A stretch of DNA of 64,000 bases from Lysobacterales bacterium (GTDB lineage Bacteria; Pseudomonadota; Gammaproteobacteria; Xanthomonadales; Rhodanobacteraceae). Positions 26,594 through 35,536 of this stretch are shown one piece after another. The notes beneath the pieces are model-generated. The model saw nothing but the letters and a program-made list of their open reading frames with translations, searched no databases and had not been told where the DNA came from. The translations under genes were made by a program, and so were the position numbers. The stretch's first letter is position 1, and every line of letters starts with the position of its first letter. Where the stretch lies: assembly GCA_017305055.1 (NCBI GenBank), contig JAFKMZ010000008.1, positions 1 to 64,000 of the forward strand. The letters run 5' to 3'.

Positions 26594-28930
26594 TCAGAAC
26601 GCCCGGATCGCGCGGACCCGGCGTGGATAATCCTTGTCGTCGCCGTGGACGCGGCCGGCATCGGCGAAGTCGATGTGGGTGGCCATGTCCGTGTCGTTCT
26701 GGGAAGAGGTCCAGTATTCGCAGTTGTCGACCATGCCGGCGTCGCGGAAGTCGCCAATGCCGGTGGCCTTCAGTGCCTGGTACATCGCAGTCAATTCGTC
26801 GCGCGAGGGAAGGAACCAATCGCTCACGCCGTTGAAGCTGAGCGTGGCACACAGGCGGGCGGCGCTGGCCGGCTCGTCACAGCTCGCCAGCATCTCGCTG
26901 GTATTGCGCTCGCCGGTGCCTATGGCGGTTCCCTTGGCGCCCGTGACGTCGTTGCGGAAGCAGCCCCACTTCGCGCTCTGGCTCTGGTCGAACGGCATGG
27001 CTTCCAGGTAGCGCCAGCCGTCGCGGGCGGCGTTGGGGTTCTTGTGAAAGATCAGGCCGCCGGCCGGGCCGACGTCGCCCACTTCATAATCCGCCGTCAG
27101 CAGCCAGGTGTTCATCTCGCCTGCACCGCGGTTGGCCCAGAGATGATAGGGAATCAGGGTGAGCTTGGCGGTCTTGCCCGACGGATCGGCGGCGTGGTGC
27201 GCCACGGTGTCGATCAGCATCGCGCCGCCCATGAAGCCGGCGTCGAAGCGCGGGGTCAGCGGCGCATCGGGCGCCACCACCAGGTCCAGCGCCTTGCGGC
27301 CCGGCGCCTCGGGCCATTCCGCGCCATAGACCATAGGCCCCAGCGAGATGGCCGCGCACCGCGCCGTCTCGTGCACGCGCGCGTCGGCGACGATGCGGCG
27401 CGGCGCTACCGGCAGGTCGATGGCCACGATGTCGCCGTCGCGCCATTCGCGCTCGATGGCCACATAGCCCAGCCGATCCGGCTGCGCCGACACCGCCGCC
27501 CCGTTCACGCTGATGACCACAGGCTTGGCACGATCCATATAGCGATACAGGTTGCCCGGTGCCGGCTCGTCGCGTGCCCAGCAGGGGATGCGCAGGCGCA
27601 AGGTGGCCTGCAGCGGTGTGGTCGCACCAAGCTTGATCCATGTCCGGCCACGCCAAGGCATCTGGCTGTCCACGGCCAGTCGGAGGGTGCCATCGCCAAC
27701 GGCGAAGCTGGCCTCGCTCGATACATAGAGATTGACGTGGATCGCGCCAGCCTGGTCCTGCGCGTAGATCATTCCCGGCATAGAGGCGAGGAAACGCACC
27801 AGGTTGGGCGGGCAACATTCCAGCGATGCGTGTTGCCAACGCTCGTCACGCCCGTCGCCGGCGCTGGCCAGGCGATTGACATAGAAGAAGTGGTCGCCGG
27901 AATGGGACACGCCGCTCAACAAGTTGTTGTACATGCCGCGCTCGAGCAGATCGATGTAGCGCGAATCGCCGGTGGCCATGAACCAGCGCTGGTTGAGATT
28001 CTGGAACATTGCCGTAGCGCAGGTTTCGGCATAGGCCGAGAGGTTGGGCAACACATGTGGACGGCCAAAGCCTTCATTGCCGGTCTGCCCGATCCCGCCG
28101 GTGACATAGAGCTTGTTGGCGACGGCGTCGGTCCAGATCGCGTGGGCGGCGTCGAAATAGCGCCGGTCGCCGGTGTAGACGCCGACGTCCAGCAGCGAGA
28201 GCATCAGCGTGGCGTCATTCACCGCATGCCCGGCCGCTTCGCGCTGTTCGAGCACGGGCAACCAACTCTGGGTGTGGCGGCTGCGCCCGGGGGAATCGGC
28301 ACGCCCACGGATGTCCAGATAGTGTTTGGCAAGCGCAAGGTGGCGCGGGTCGCGCGTCACGCGATAGAGGAAGGCACAGCTCATCGATGGCCGCTCGCCG
28401 CCGGGGTAGGGTGGATCCTGCTCGCGGAATTCTCGTTCCAGCGTGGCGGCCTGAGGCAGACACTTGTCGATCAGCCGGCGGTCGCCATGGGTGAACCAGA
28501 GCGCCGCGCCCAGCTCGAATTGCCGGTGCTCATAGCCCGCGGTCGGCGCTGCCAGCATGGGCTGCAGGCAGCGCTCGACGTAATCCTGCATATGCAGGTC
28601 GGGCCGCGATTTGGCGATATAGATGGCCGCCTCCAGCACGCCGCCCTCGAGTCCGTCGCCGACGACGCCAAGCTTGTCGATCTCGAACGGCACCGTGACT
28701 TCGGCGTTGCGCGTCACCTTGGGTGCCCAGAAATCGTCCTTCAGCGTCACATCCCAGAACGGTAGGGATCGCATGGGATAGTCCCGCCCGGGGGGAAAGT
28801 TTGTTTCGGCAATGGGCGGTTGCGGCGTAGGGGTCGCGCCCCTTGCTGATGCCTGCAAGGTCGCGAGGCCGACCGCGACGGCAGGCACCGTCTTGAGGAA
28901 AGCGCGACGCCGCATGTCAGTTGAACCCAT
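26594..28930 (-). CDS. Tat-exported GH127-type glycosidase fused to a DUF1566 domain, 778 aa
   Basis: The N-terminus MGSTDMRRRAFLK is a twin-arginine signal, followed by a hydrophobic stretch. The body is a glycoside hydrolase 127 / DUF1680 (alpha,alpha)6 barrel. Visible are AYAETCA, holding the zinc-ligand Glu and Cys, and ECCPPN, holding the paired Cys, one of which is the nucleophile in known beta-L-arabinofuranosidases, plus the TGGIGQTGNEGFG loop. From about residue 600 a DUF1566-like domain follows: GPAGGLIFHKNP, SDWFLPSRDELTAMY, EYWTSS, and RRVRAIRAF at the end. GH127 proteins seldom end this way, so the fusion may add a surface- or sugar-binding module. ATG 28930 was chosen; ATG 28915 (MRRRAF) is also possible. 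Part of the fused domain recurs as a remnant at 23.4-23.6 kb. Confidence 0.87.
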   Translation of the reverse strand: MGSTDMRRRAFLKTVPAVAVGLATLQASARGATPTPQPPIAETNFPPGRDYPMRSLPFWDVTLKDDFWAPKVTRNAEVTVPFEIDKLGVVGDGLEGGVLEAAIYIAKSRPDLHMQDYVERCLQPMLAAPTAGYEHRQFELGAALWFTHGDRRLIDKCLPQAATLEREFREQDPPYPGGERPSMSCAFLYRVTRDPRHLALAKHYLDIRGRADSPGRSRHTQSWLPVLEQREAAGHAVNDATLMLSLLDVGVYTGDRRYFDAAHAIWTDAVANKLYVTGGIGQTGNEGFGRPHVLPNLSAYAETCATAMFQNLNQRWFMATGDSRYIDLLERGMYNNLLSGVSHSGDHFFYVNRLASAGDGRDERWQHASLECCPPNLVRFLASMPGMIYAQDQAGAIHVNLYVSSEASFAVGDGTLRLAVDSQMPWRGRTWIKLGATTPLQATLRLRIPCWARDEPAPGNLYRYMDRAKPVVISVNGAAVSAQPDRLGYVAIEREWRDGDIVAIDLPVAPRRIVADARVHETARCAAISLGPMVYGAEWPEAPGRKALDLVVAPDAPLTPRFDAGFMGGAMLIDTVAHHAADPSGKTAKLTLIPYHLWANRGAGEMNTWLLTADYEVGDVGPAGGLIFHKNPNAARDGWRYLEAMPFDQSQSAKWGCFRNDVTGAKGTAIGTGERNTSEMLASCDEPASAARLCATLSFNGVSDWFLPSRDELTAMYQALKATGIGDFRDAGMVDNCEYWTSSQNDTDMATHIDFADAGRVHGDDKDYPRRVRAIRAF

Positions 28931-29201
28931 GGAAGCACCCCCCGCCGAGAGCCTTGCGTATGCCCCGCACGATATACCACGAGGCCCCGCGTGGATGCGT
29001 TGGTGGCAGTGACGCGGGAGCCCAGGAGTGGGCGATATTCTTGGCAAATGGTCGGGGATGGTGCCCGTGGACCAGCTCCCGCGACGCAAGCCCGGCCGCG
29101 ACATGCGCCGGCAAGTTGCGGGCATCCGGTTTTGTGCGACGATGCCGGCTGGGCGGGCTGGCGATGCGCAGGGGTGCGCCAATCGGGGCAAGGGGGACGG
29201 C

Positions 29202-29759
29202 ATGATTCCGATACTTGGGTTGCTGGTGCTGGCCGCCTATGTGATCTGGGTGTTCAACCGCCTGGTAAGTGCGCGCAACCAGGTGCACGTGGCGTGGAGC
29301 GATGTCGACGTGCAGTTGCAGCGGCGGCATGACCTGGTGCCGCTGCTGGTCGAGGCGGTACGCGGCTACATGCAGCATGAGGCGGGCCTGCTCGAACGGG
29401 TCGCGTTGGAGCGCAGCCGGGCGCGTGACGCGCAGTCGATCGCCGACCGCGGCGACAGGGAAACCGCACTCTCGACCGATCTTGGCCGCCTGATTGCGCT
29501 GGCCGAGGCGTATCCCGAGCTCAAGGCCAGCGCCAATTTCCGTCAATTGTCCAGCCAGCTGGTGGCGGTGGAAGATGCACTGGCCCACGCGCGGCGCTTC
29601 TACAACGGCTCGGTGCGCGAATACAACACCGACATCCAGCGCTTCCCCGACTTGCTCGTCGCTCGCGCCACCGGGTTTCGGGATGCGGATTTCTTCGCCG
29701 CCGAAGATGACGCGCGCGCCGGCGTACAGGTGCGGCTCGATCAGGAGCGACCGACGTGA
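29202..29759 (+). CDS. LemA family protein
   Basis: 185 aa. One N-terminal membrane helix (MIPILGLLVLAAYVIWVFN) is followed by a helical bundle with the LemA pattern: VHVAWSDVDVQLQRRHDLVPLLVEAVRGY, then YPELKASANFRQLSSQL and ARRFYNGSVREYNTDIQRFP. The topology is a short periplasmic N-terminus and a soluble bundle. ATG 29202 has AGGGGGA upstream. The stop overlaps the GTG start of the next gene (GTGA), so the two are translationally coupled. This LemA plus DUF2207 pairing is common in proteobacteria; the function is not established. Confidence 0.93.
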   Translation: MIPILGLLVLAAYVIWVFNRLVSARNQVHVAWSDVDVQLQRRHDLVPLLVEAVRGYMQHEAGLLERVALERSRARDAQSIADRGDRETALSTDLGRLIALAEAYPELKASANFRQLSSQLVAVEDALAHARRFYNGSVREYNTDIQRFPDLLVARATGFRDADFFAAEDDARAGVQVRLDQERPT

Positions 29760-31657
29760 GGCGCCCCCGCCTGGCGCTGTCCCTGGTCCTGCTTGCCTGC
29801 ATGGCCCTGGTCGTCGTCCCGGTGATCGCCGCCGAGCGCATTGTCGAGTACCACAGCGATATCCAGATCGGTGCCGACGCCGGCATGACCGTCGCCGAGA
29901 ACATCGTGGTGGTGGCCGAGGGTGCCGCAATCCGGCACGGCATCTACCGCGACTTCCCCACGGATTACCGCGACGCCCAGCACAACCGCTACCGCGTCGA
30001 CTTCACGATGCTGGGCGCCAGTCTCGATGATGCTCCCGTGGCATGGCGCAGCGAACGCCGCGGCAATGGCGTGCGCATCTACCTCGGCGATGAAAGCCGG
30101 GACGTGAGCCCGGGGCGGCATCATTACGTGATCCGCTACCACACCACGAGGCAGCTTGGCTTCTTCGCCGACCACGACGAGCTGTACTGGAATGTCACCG
30201 GCACCGGTTGGGACTTTCCGATCGCCGTGGCCAGCGCGACGGTGCAACTGCCGGTGGACGTACCAGCCGCCGCGCTGCGCGCGTATGGCTACACGGGCAC
30301 TGCGGGTTCGCGGGCGCAGGAGCTTTCCATCCAGCTCCTTGCCGATGGTGCGCGCTACACCACCACGCGGCCGCTGGGTCCGCACGAAAACCTGAGCCTG
30401 GTCCTGGAATTTCCCAAGGGCATCGTTGCCGAGCCGGGACGCGCACAGAAATTCGCCTGGCTGCTGCGCGACAACCGCAGTGTGCTGGTGGGCCTGCTAG
30501 GCCTGCTGGCATTGTGGCTGTACTACGGGTGGGCCTGGAGGCGGTATGGACGCGATCCAGCCAGCGCGCCGCTGGTGGCACGCTACGAGCCACCGGATGG
30601 TGACTCGGCTGCAGCCCTGCGCTACGTGCGGGACATGGGCTATGACAATACGTGCTTCACCGCCGGCGTGCTGGACCTGGCCGCACGCGGTCGCCTGACC
30701 ATCGAACAGGACGCCGCGGACGTCTATACGCTGGTGCGCTCGGCGGAGGTCGCGAAAACGCCCGTGCCGCGCGACGCCAACCGCCTGCTGGCGACGCTGT
30801 TTGCCGCCGGTGGCCGCGTCGTGCTGAAGAACACCAGCCATGCCGTGATGGGCGCTGCGCGCGCTGCGCACAAGGCCGCACTGGCACTCGACTACGAGAA
30901 GAAATATTTCATGACGAACCGCAGGAAGCTGCTGCCAGGGCTCGCGATCAGCCTCGCAACCTTGTTCGCGGCCATGCGTGGCGGTCCGCCGGAAGCCTGG
31001 GGCATGCTGGTGTGGCTGTCGTTCTGGAGCCTGGCGGTCTTTGTCCTGCTCGGCATCGCGGTCACGGTCAGCCGCGGCAACGGTTGGCACGGCGTCCTGA
31101 AGAGCCTGGGCATCTGGCTGTTTGCGCTGCCTTTCGTGGCTGGCGAAATCGCGGGCCTGGTGATGTTCGGCCGTATCGTCGGATATGCCATGTTGCCCGT
31201 GTTCGTCGCGCTGATCGGCACCAACATCGCGTTTTACCACTGGATGAAGGCGCCGACCCAGGATGGCGCGCGGCTGCTCGACGGGATCAAGGGCTTTCGC
31301 TGGTATCTGGGCGTCGCCGAAAAGCAGGAGCTGGATTCCCGCTACCGGCCCGAGTCGAAGCCGGAGCTGTTTGCCGCCTACCTGCCGTATGCATTGGCAC
31401 TGGACGTCGGCAACGCCTGGGCCGAACGCTTTGCCCAGGTGTTGACACCGGCGCAGATGCAGGCCGCCACGCCGCGCTGGTATCGCGGTACGGGCCCCGA
31501 CACGTTCAGCGCCGCGAGCTTCAGCAGCTTTGCCGACAGCCTCGGCTCGGGGGTATCCAACGCGATTGCCTCGTCCACCACGGCTCCGGGTTCGAGTTCG
31601 GGCGGCGGCGGATCTTCCGGCGGTGGCGGCGGAGGCGGTGGCGGCGGGGGTTGGTAG
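29756..31657 (+). CDS. DUF2207 family membrane protein
   Basis: 633 aa. It has a signal peptide (about residues 1-26) and a beta-rich extracytoplasmic DUF2207 domain (about 27-235, with GIYRDFPTDYRD). A first helix is at about 243-260, followed by a cytoplasmic part that includes a winged-helix-like stretch (LDLAARGRLTIEQD). Further helices span about 395-490. The C-terminal tail is a Ser/Gly run ending in about a dozen Gly and a final Trp, typical of the family. The gene starts with GTG, overlapping the lemA-like stop by 4 nt. Confidence 0.93.
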   Translation: MRRPRLALSLVLLACMALVVVPVIAAERIVEYHSDIQIGADAGMTVAENIVVVAEGAAIRHGIYRDFPTDYRDAQHNRYRVDFTMLGASLDDAPVAWRSERRGNGVRIYLGDESRDVSPGRHHYVIRYHTTRQLGFFADHDELYWNVTGTGWDFPIAVASATVQLPVDVPAAALRAYGYTGTAGSRAQELSIQLLADGARYTTTRPLGPHENLSLVLEFPKGIVAEPGRAQKFAWLLRDNRSVLVGLLGLLALWLYYGWAWRRYGRDPASAPLVARYEPPDGDSAAALRYVRDMGYDNTCFTAGVLDLAARGRLTIEQDAADVYTLVRSAEVAKTPVPRDANRLLATLFAAGGRVVLKNTSHAVMGAARAAHKAALALDYEKKYFMTNRRKLLPGLAISLATLFAAMRGGPPEAWGMLVWLSFWSLAVFVLLGIAVTVSRGNGWHGVLKSLGIWLFALPFVAGEIAGLVMFGRIVGYAMLPVFVALIGTNIAFYHWMKAPTQDGARLLDGIKGFRWYLGVAEKQELDSRYRPESKPELFAAYLPYALALDVGNAWAERFAQVLTPAQMQAATPRWYRGTGPDTFSAASFSSFADSLGSGVSNAIASSTTAPGSSSGGGGSSGGGGGGGGGGGW

Positions 31658-31757
31658 GGTACGCTTGGCCGATGGCCTGACGCGCCACCCTCACGCCTGC
31701 ACCGCTTGCCGGCCGCTTTCCGCATCCACCTGTTTGACCACGCAGACGGAGACCCCC

Positions 31758-32183
31758 ATGAGCCTCAAGAACCTGCCCGATTCAGTCAGGCCATACCTGC
31801 TGAGCCTGTTGCGCATCGTCATGGCGTTCCTGTTCATGGCGCATGGCACGGCGAAATTGTTCCAGTATCCCGCTGTGATGGGTCCAGTCGAGTTGTTTTC
31901 GCTCCACGGCCTGGCCGCCGTGCTCGAGGCGTTTGGTGGCGGCTTGCTCTTGTTGGGGCTGTTTACCCGTCCGGTCGCGTTCATCCTTTCCGGGATGATG
32001 GCGGTTGCCTATTTCATGGCCCATGCGCCGGGTGGCTTTTTCCCGCTGGTGAACCGCGGGGAATTGGCCGTGTTGTATTGCTTTGCGTTCCTGTATCTGG
32101 CCGCGGCCGGCGGTGGGCCATGGAGCCTGGATGCGCTCAGGCAAAGGCGGGCCCATGTGCCGGCGGGGCGAAGCCACGATTGA
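31758..32183 (+). CDS. DoxX family membrane protein
   Basis: 141 aa with four predicted membrane helices and the family pattern LRIVMAFLFMAHGTAKLFQYP, LEAFGGGLLLLGLFTRPVAFILSGMMAVAYFMAHAP and a final helix YCFAFLYLAAAG. ATG 31758 has GGAGA 5 nt upstream. DoxX proteins are small inner-membrane proteins linked to redox or thiol stress in some bacteria; the exact role is unknown. A hairpin right after the stop probably ends the transcript. Confidence 0.93.
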   Translation: MSLKNLPDSVRPYLLSLLRIVMAFLFMAHGTAKLFQYPAVMGPVELFSLHGLAAVLEAFGGGLLLLGLFTRPVAFILSGMMAVAYFMAHAPGGFFPLVNRGELAVLYCFAFLYLAAAGGGPWSLDALRQRRAHVPAGRSHD

Positions 32184-32187
32184 TCGC

Positions 32188-32208
32188 CGCGTCAGTGGGA
32201 ATGACGCG
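32188..32208 (+). terminator. Possible terminator hairpin after the DoxX gene
   Basis: CGCGTCA at 32188-32194 and TGACGCG at 32202-32208 form a perfect 7-bp stem with a 7-nt loop, 4 nt past the stop codon. Only TT follows, so termination strength is uncertain. Confidence 0.4.
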
Positions 32209-32296
32209 TTCCCGCAAGGGCGGCCCGCGCACTCGGCTGACGGCAGCCGGTGAGTCATAATGGGCGGCTTCCATCCATCAGCGAGCCCTCCCACGC

Positions 32297-33154
32297 ATGA
32301 ATCCTCCCGCCGGCCTGCAGGCGCTGATTGACGACGGTGTGATCGATGAGGTCCTGCGCCCGCTGAAGAGCGGCAAGGAAGCGTCAGTCTACGTCGTGCG
32401 CTCGGGCGCCGAGGTGCGTTGTGCCAAGGTCTACAAGGACATGGCGCAACGCAGCTTCCAGCAGCGCGTCCAGTATCAGGAAGGACGCAAGGTGCGTGGC
32501 AGCCGGCAGGCGCGCGCCATGGGCAAGGCCAGCAAGTTCGGACGCAAGGAAGCCGAGGCCGCCTGGAAAAGCGCCGAGGTGGATGCGCTGTACCAGCTGG
32601 CGGGCGCTGGTGTCCGCGTGCCGCGTCCGTATGGCTATTTCGGTGGCGTGCTCGTGATGGAGCTGGTCGTCGATGCCGAGGGCTGCGCGGCACCCCGGCT
32701 GGGCGAGGTGGCGCTGTCGGCACAGACGGCACGCGAATACCATTGCTTCCTGGTCCGTCAGGTCGCGCGCATGCTGTGCGCGGGACTGATCCACGGCGAC
32801 CTGTCCGCATACAACGTGCTGGTGGCAGCCGATGGTCCGGTCATCATCGATCTGCCGCAGGTGGTCAGCGCCGCTGGCAACAATGCGGCTCGTAACATGC
32901 TGCGACGGGACGTGGGCAACATCACGATCTGCCTGTCGCGTTTCGCACCGGAACTGCTCGATACCCATTACGCCGAGGAAATGTGGGCGTTGTTCGAGCA
33001 GGGCGAACTGCGGCCGGACAGCGAACTGACTGGCCACTTCGTGTTCGACGAAGGTGAGGTGGACATCGACAGCGTGATGCAATCGATCATCGATGCGCGC
33101 GAAGAAGCCATCATCCGCCAGCAGGGTCGCGAGGCGGCCGAAGCGGGGGCCTGA
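32297..33154 (+). CDS. RIO1-like protein kinase (PA4780 type)
   Basis: 285 aa. The kinase core is visible: SGKEASVYVV (ATP loop), CAKVYKD (Lys that binds ATP), the catalytic loop LIHGDLSAYNVL with Asp and Asn, and IIDLPQ in place of DFG, as in RIO kinases. The segment KVRGSRQARAMGKASKFGRKEAE is a Lys/Arg-rich insert typical of the bacterial PA4780 group. Family members are cytoplasmic Ser/Thr kinases or ATPases of unknown target in bacteria. No ribosome-biogenesis gene is adjacent. It converges with the M1 peptidase gene. Confidence 0.93.
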   Translation: MNPPAGLQALIDDGVIDEVLRPLKSGKEASVYVVRSGAEVRCAKVYKDMAQRSFQQRVQYQEGRKVRGSRQARAMGKASKFGRKEAEAAWKSAEVDALYQLAGAGVRVPRPYGYFGGVLVMELVVDAEGCAAPRLGEVALSAQTAREYHCFLVRQVARMLCAGLIHGDLSAYNVLVAADGPVIIDLPQVVSAAGNNAARNMLRRDVGNITICLSRFAPELLDTHYAEEMWALFEQGELRPDSELTGHFVFDEGEVDIDSVMQSIIDAREEAIIRQQGREAAEAGA

Positions 33155-33236
33155 GGCTTCCCGGCCACACTGAGGTTGACGGCCCCGGTGCTAAAGGTTC
33201 CCCGCCATTCCGCACTGGCAAAGCTGCCGCTGAGTC

Positions 33237-35264
33237 CTACTTCCTGCTGGCGGCGGGGAAGGCGTTGTTGGCGCGGTTGATGTCGGGCAGCAAGCCGTCC
33301 GGATCGATGGTCGCGCTCTTGATCCGCTTGCCGCCGGGCACCGACACGGCAAGCTCCGTGTTGCGCATCCAGGCCTCGACCGGCACCTGGACGTCAGTGG
33401 TGCTGCCATCGTCGAACGTCACCTTGAGCGTGGACGGCATCGCCATGCGCTCGAGGTTGGCAACCGTGACCTGCGCTCCCTTGGCCGGGTCGTTGTCGGC
33501 GTACTTCACGCCAGTGACCGCCAGGTCGAGCTTCCAGTTGTTGGCGAACCAGCCGCGCCAGAACCAGGAAAGATCCTCGCCCGCGGCGCTGTCCATGGTG
33601 CGGAAGAAATCGGATGGCGAGGGATGCTTGAATGCCCAGTCGCGCGTGTACTGTGTGAACGCGGCGTCGAAGCGTTCGGGGCCGAGGATCACCTCGCGCA
33701 GCAGGGTCAGGCCATACGCGGCCTTGAAGTAGCTGATCGGGTGCCTGTACTTGCCAGGTGCCACGTCCGGTGCGGCAAGGATCGTCGGCGCATCCGGGTC
33801 GTCGAACACCTGGGTGACGATGTCCTTTGCAGGGTCGCCGGTCAGTGGCGCGTATTCACCATCCTGCTTGGGTGCGAACTCGCCGTTGTGCGCCTTGCCC
33901 CAGTCCGCCTGTGCGAGCGCATCGACAAAGGTATTGAAGCCCTCGTCCATCCACGCAGCACGGCGCTCGTTGGAGCCGACGATCATCGGGTACCAGTCGT
34001 GCCCGATCTCGTGCACGGTGAGCATGAAGAGGTTCTTGCCGCTCGACTTCCAGTCATCGAACACGATGCCCGGATATTCCATTCCGCCGGCATTGCCGGC
34101 CTCGGCAATGGCGTTTGGCCACGGATAGACCAGGCCAGTGTATTTGGAGAAGAACTCCACCGTGTACTTGATGTGCTGGCTGGAATGCTGCCAGCCTCCG
34201 TCCACAATGCTCTCGGTCGGGTACACCGACTGTGCCATGGCGTGCTTGCCATCGGGTAGATTGATGCGCGCGGCATCCCAGACGTAGGCGGCGGAGGCAC
34301 CAAATGCCACGTCGCGGGTGTCATGCATCCTGAAGCGCCAGGTCCGGGTGCCCTGGTTCGGTCGGCTGGCCGGATTGGCGACATCCTCCGGTGTACGGAT
34401 CACCACGGTCGCATCGCTCGCGCGCGCCTGGGCCAGGCGCTGCTGCTCGGTGGGAGTGAGGACGTCTGCCGGATTGACCAGCTCGCCGGAGCCGGCCACG
34501 ATCATGTTCGCCGGCACGGTGATGGCGTAGTCGAAATCGCCGTATTCCAGGTAGAACTCGCTGCCGACGTAGGGCAGGGTGTCCCAGCCGCGCAAGTCGT
34601 CGTAGACCGCCATGCGCGGGTACCACTGCGCAATCTCGAACACGTCGCCGTCCTTGGTGGTGTACCAGTTGGTGCGGCCACCGGACTCGGGCATGGTGTA
34701 ATGCCAGTCGATGTGCAGTTTGACCGTGCCGCCGTTCCCGGCCACCGGCTTGGGCAGATCCACGCGCATGCGCGTATCGCTGATCGTGTGTTTGGCCACG
34801 GACATGCTGCCGCCGGCCTCGACCTGGACCGCGGTGATGACGTCGCCGTCGGTCTGGCGGTTCGCGTCCGGTGTGCCCGGGAAGGCGAAGCTGCCGCGCG
34901 AGCCGGCCTTGTAGATGTTCTGGTCCAGTTGCAGCCAGACGTAGCCCAGCGCTTGCGGACTGTTGTTGGTATACGTGATGACTTCGCTGCCGGTCAGTAC
35001 CTTCGTCCCGGGATCGAGCGTCGCCTGGATGCTGTAGTCGGCACGGTTCTGCCAGTAGTCGGGGCCTGGGCGTCCATCGGCGGCGCGGTAGCGGTTGACC
35101 GGATACTGGTGCGCAAACGGCGCGAACAAGGCCAGGGCATCGAAGTGGGACGATGTCGCCGTTGCCGGAGCTGACTTGGACATGGTGGTTGGCGGCTTTG
35201 GCGCGGAGCACGCCGCGAGCGCAACTGAAACGAAAGCGAGCGCGCACAACCCAGCGTGATTCAT
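33237..35264 (-). CDS. M1 family metallopeptidase lipoprotein, 675 aa
   Basis: A lipobox, VALAAC, puts the lipidated Cys at about residue 19 of the form starting at ATG 35264 (GGGAG 5 nt upstream). The catalytic domain has GGMEYP (the GAMEN-type exopeptidase motif, about residues 393-398) and HEIGHDWYP with the HExxH zinc motif at about 418-422. The third ligand is the Glu in AWMDEGFNTF. M1 enzymes trim N-terminal residues from peptides; this one should act in the periplasm or on the outer membrane. It diverges from the channel gene across 272 nt. Confidence 0.92.
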   Translation of the reverse strand: MNHAGLCALAFVSVALAACSAPKPPTTMSKSAPATATSSHFDALALFAPFAHQYPVNRYRAADGRPGPDYWQNRADYSIQATLDPGTKVLTGSEVITYTNNSPQALGYVWLQLDQNIYKAGSRGSFAFPGTPDANRQTDGDVITAVQVEAGGSMSVAKHTISDTRMRVDLPKPVAGNGGTVKLHIDWHYTMPESGGRTNWYTTKDGDVFEIAQWYPRMAVYDDLRGWDTLPYVGSEFYLEYGDFDYAITVPANMIVAGSGELVNPADVLTPTEQQRLAQARASDATVVIRTPEDVANPASRPNQGTRTWRFRMHDTRDVAFGASAAYVWDAARINLPDGKHAMAQSVYPTESIVDGGWQHSSQHIKYTVEFFSKYTGLVYPWPNAIAEAGNAGGMEYPGIVFDDWKSSGKNLFMLTVHEIGHDWYPMIVGSNERRAAWMDEGFNTFVDALAQADWGKAHNGEFAPKQDGEYAPLTGDPAKDIVTQVFDDPDAPTILAAPDVAPGKYRHPISYFKAAYGLTLLREVILGPERFDAAFTQYTRDWAFKHPSPSDFFRTMDSAAGEDLSWFWRGWFANNWKLDLAVTGVKYADNDPAKGAQVTVANLERMAMPSTLKVTFDDGSTTDVQVPVEAWMRNTELAVSVPGGKRIKSATIDPDGLLPDINRANNAFPAASRK

Positions 35265-35536
35265 CGGTGCTCCCGGTGCGGTGGTGACGGAACGGTGGCC
35301 GTGCACCCCATGCACGACATGGCCACACGCTACCACGTCGCTGGCGGACGGTCACGATGACCAATGGCAGGGGCCGCGTGCTGGCTCGCGGCTGCCAGCC
35401 GGCGATTGCCATTGCCAGTCGCCAGGCACCAGGCACCAGATGTTGTTTGGCCGGCGCGACGCCGGCCGCCGGGCTTCATCACGCGACGCTTGCTAAGGTA
35501 GGGCTTCCTACCTGCTGATGTTGTTGGTGACGATCG

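Noticed and set aside
35340-35536. tRNA or small RNA in the 35.3-35.5 kb gap
   Set aside because: Short GCCAGGCACC-type repeats are present, but no cloverleaf, anticodon stem or CCA-like end could be found.
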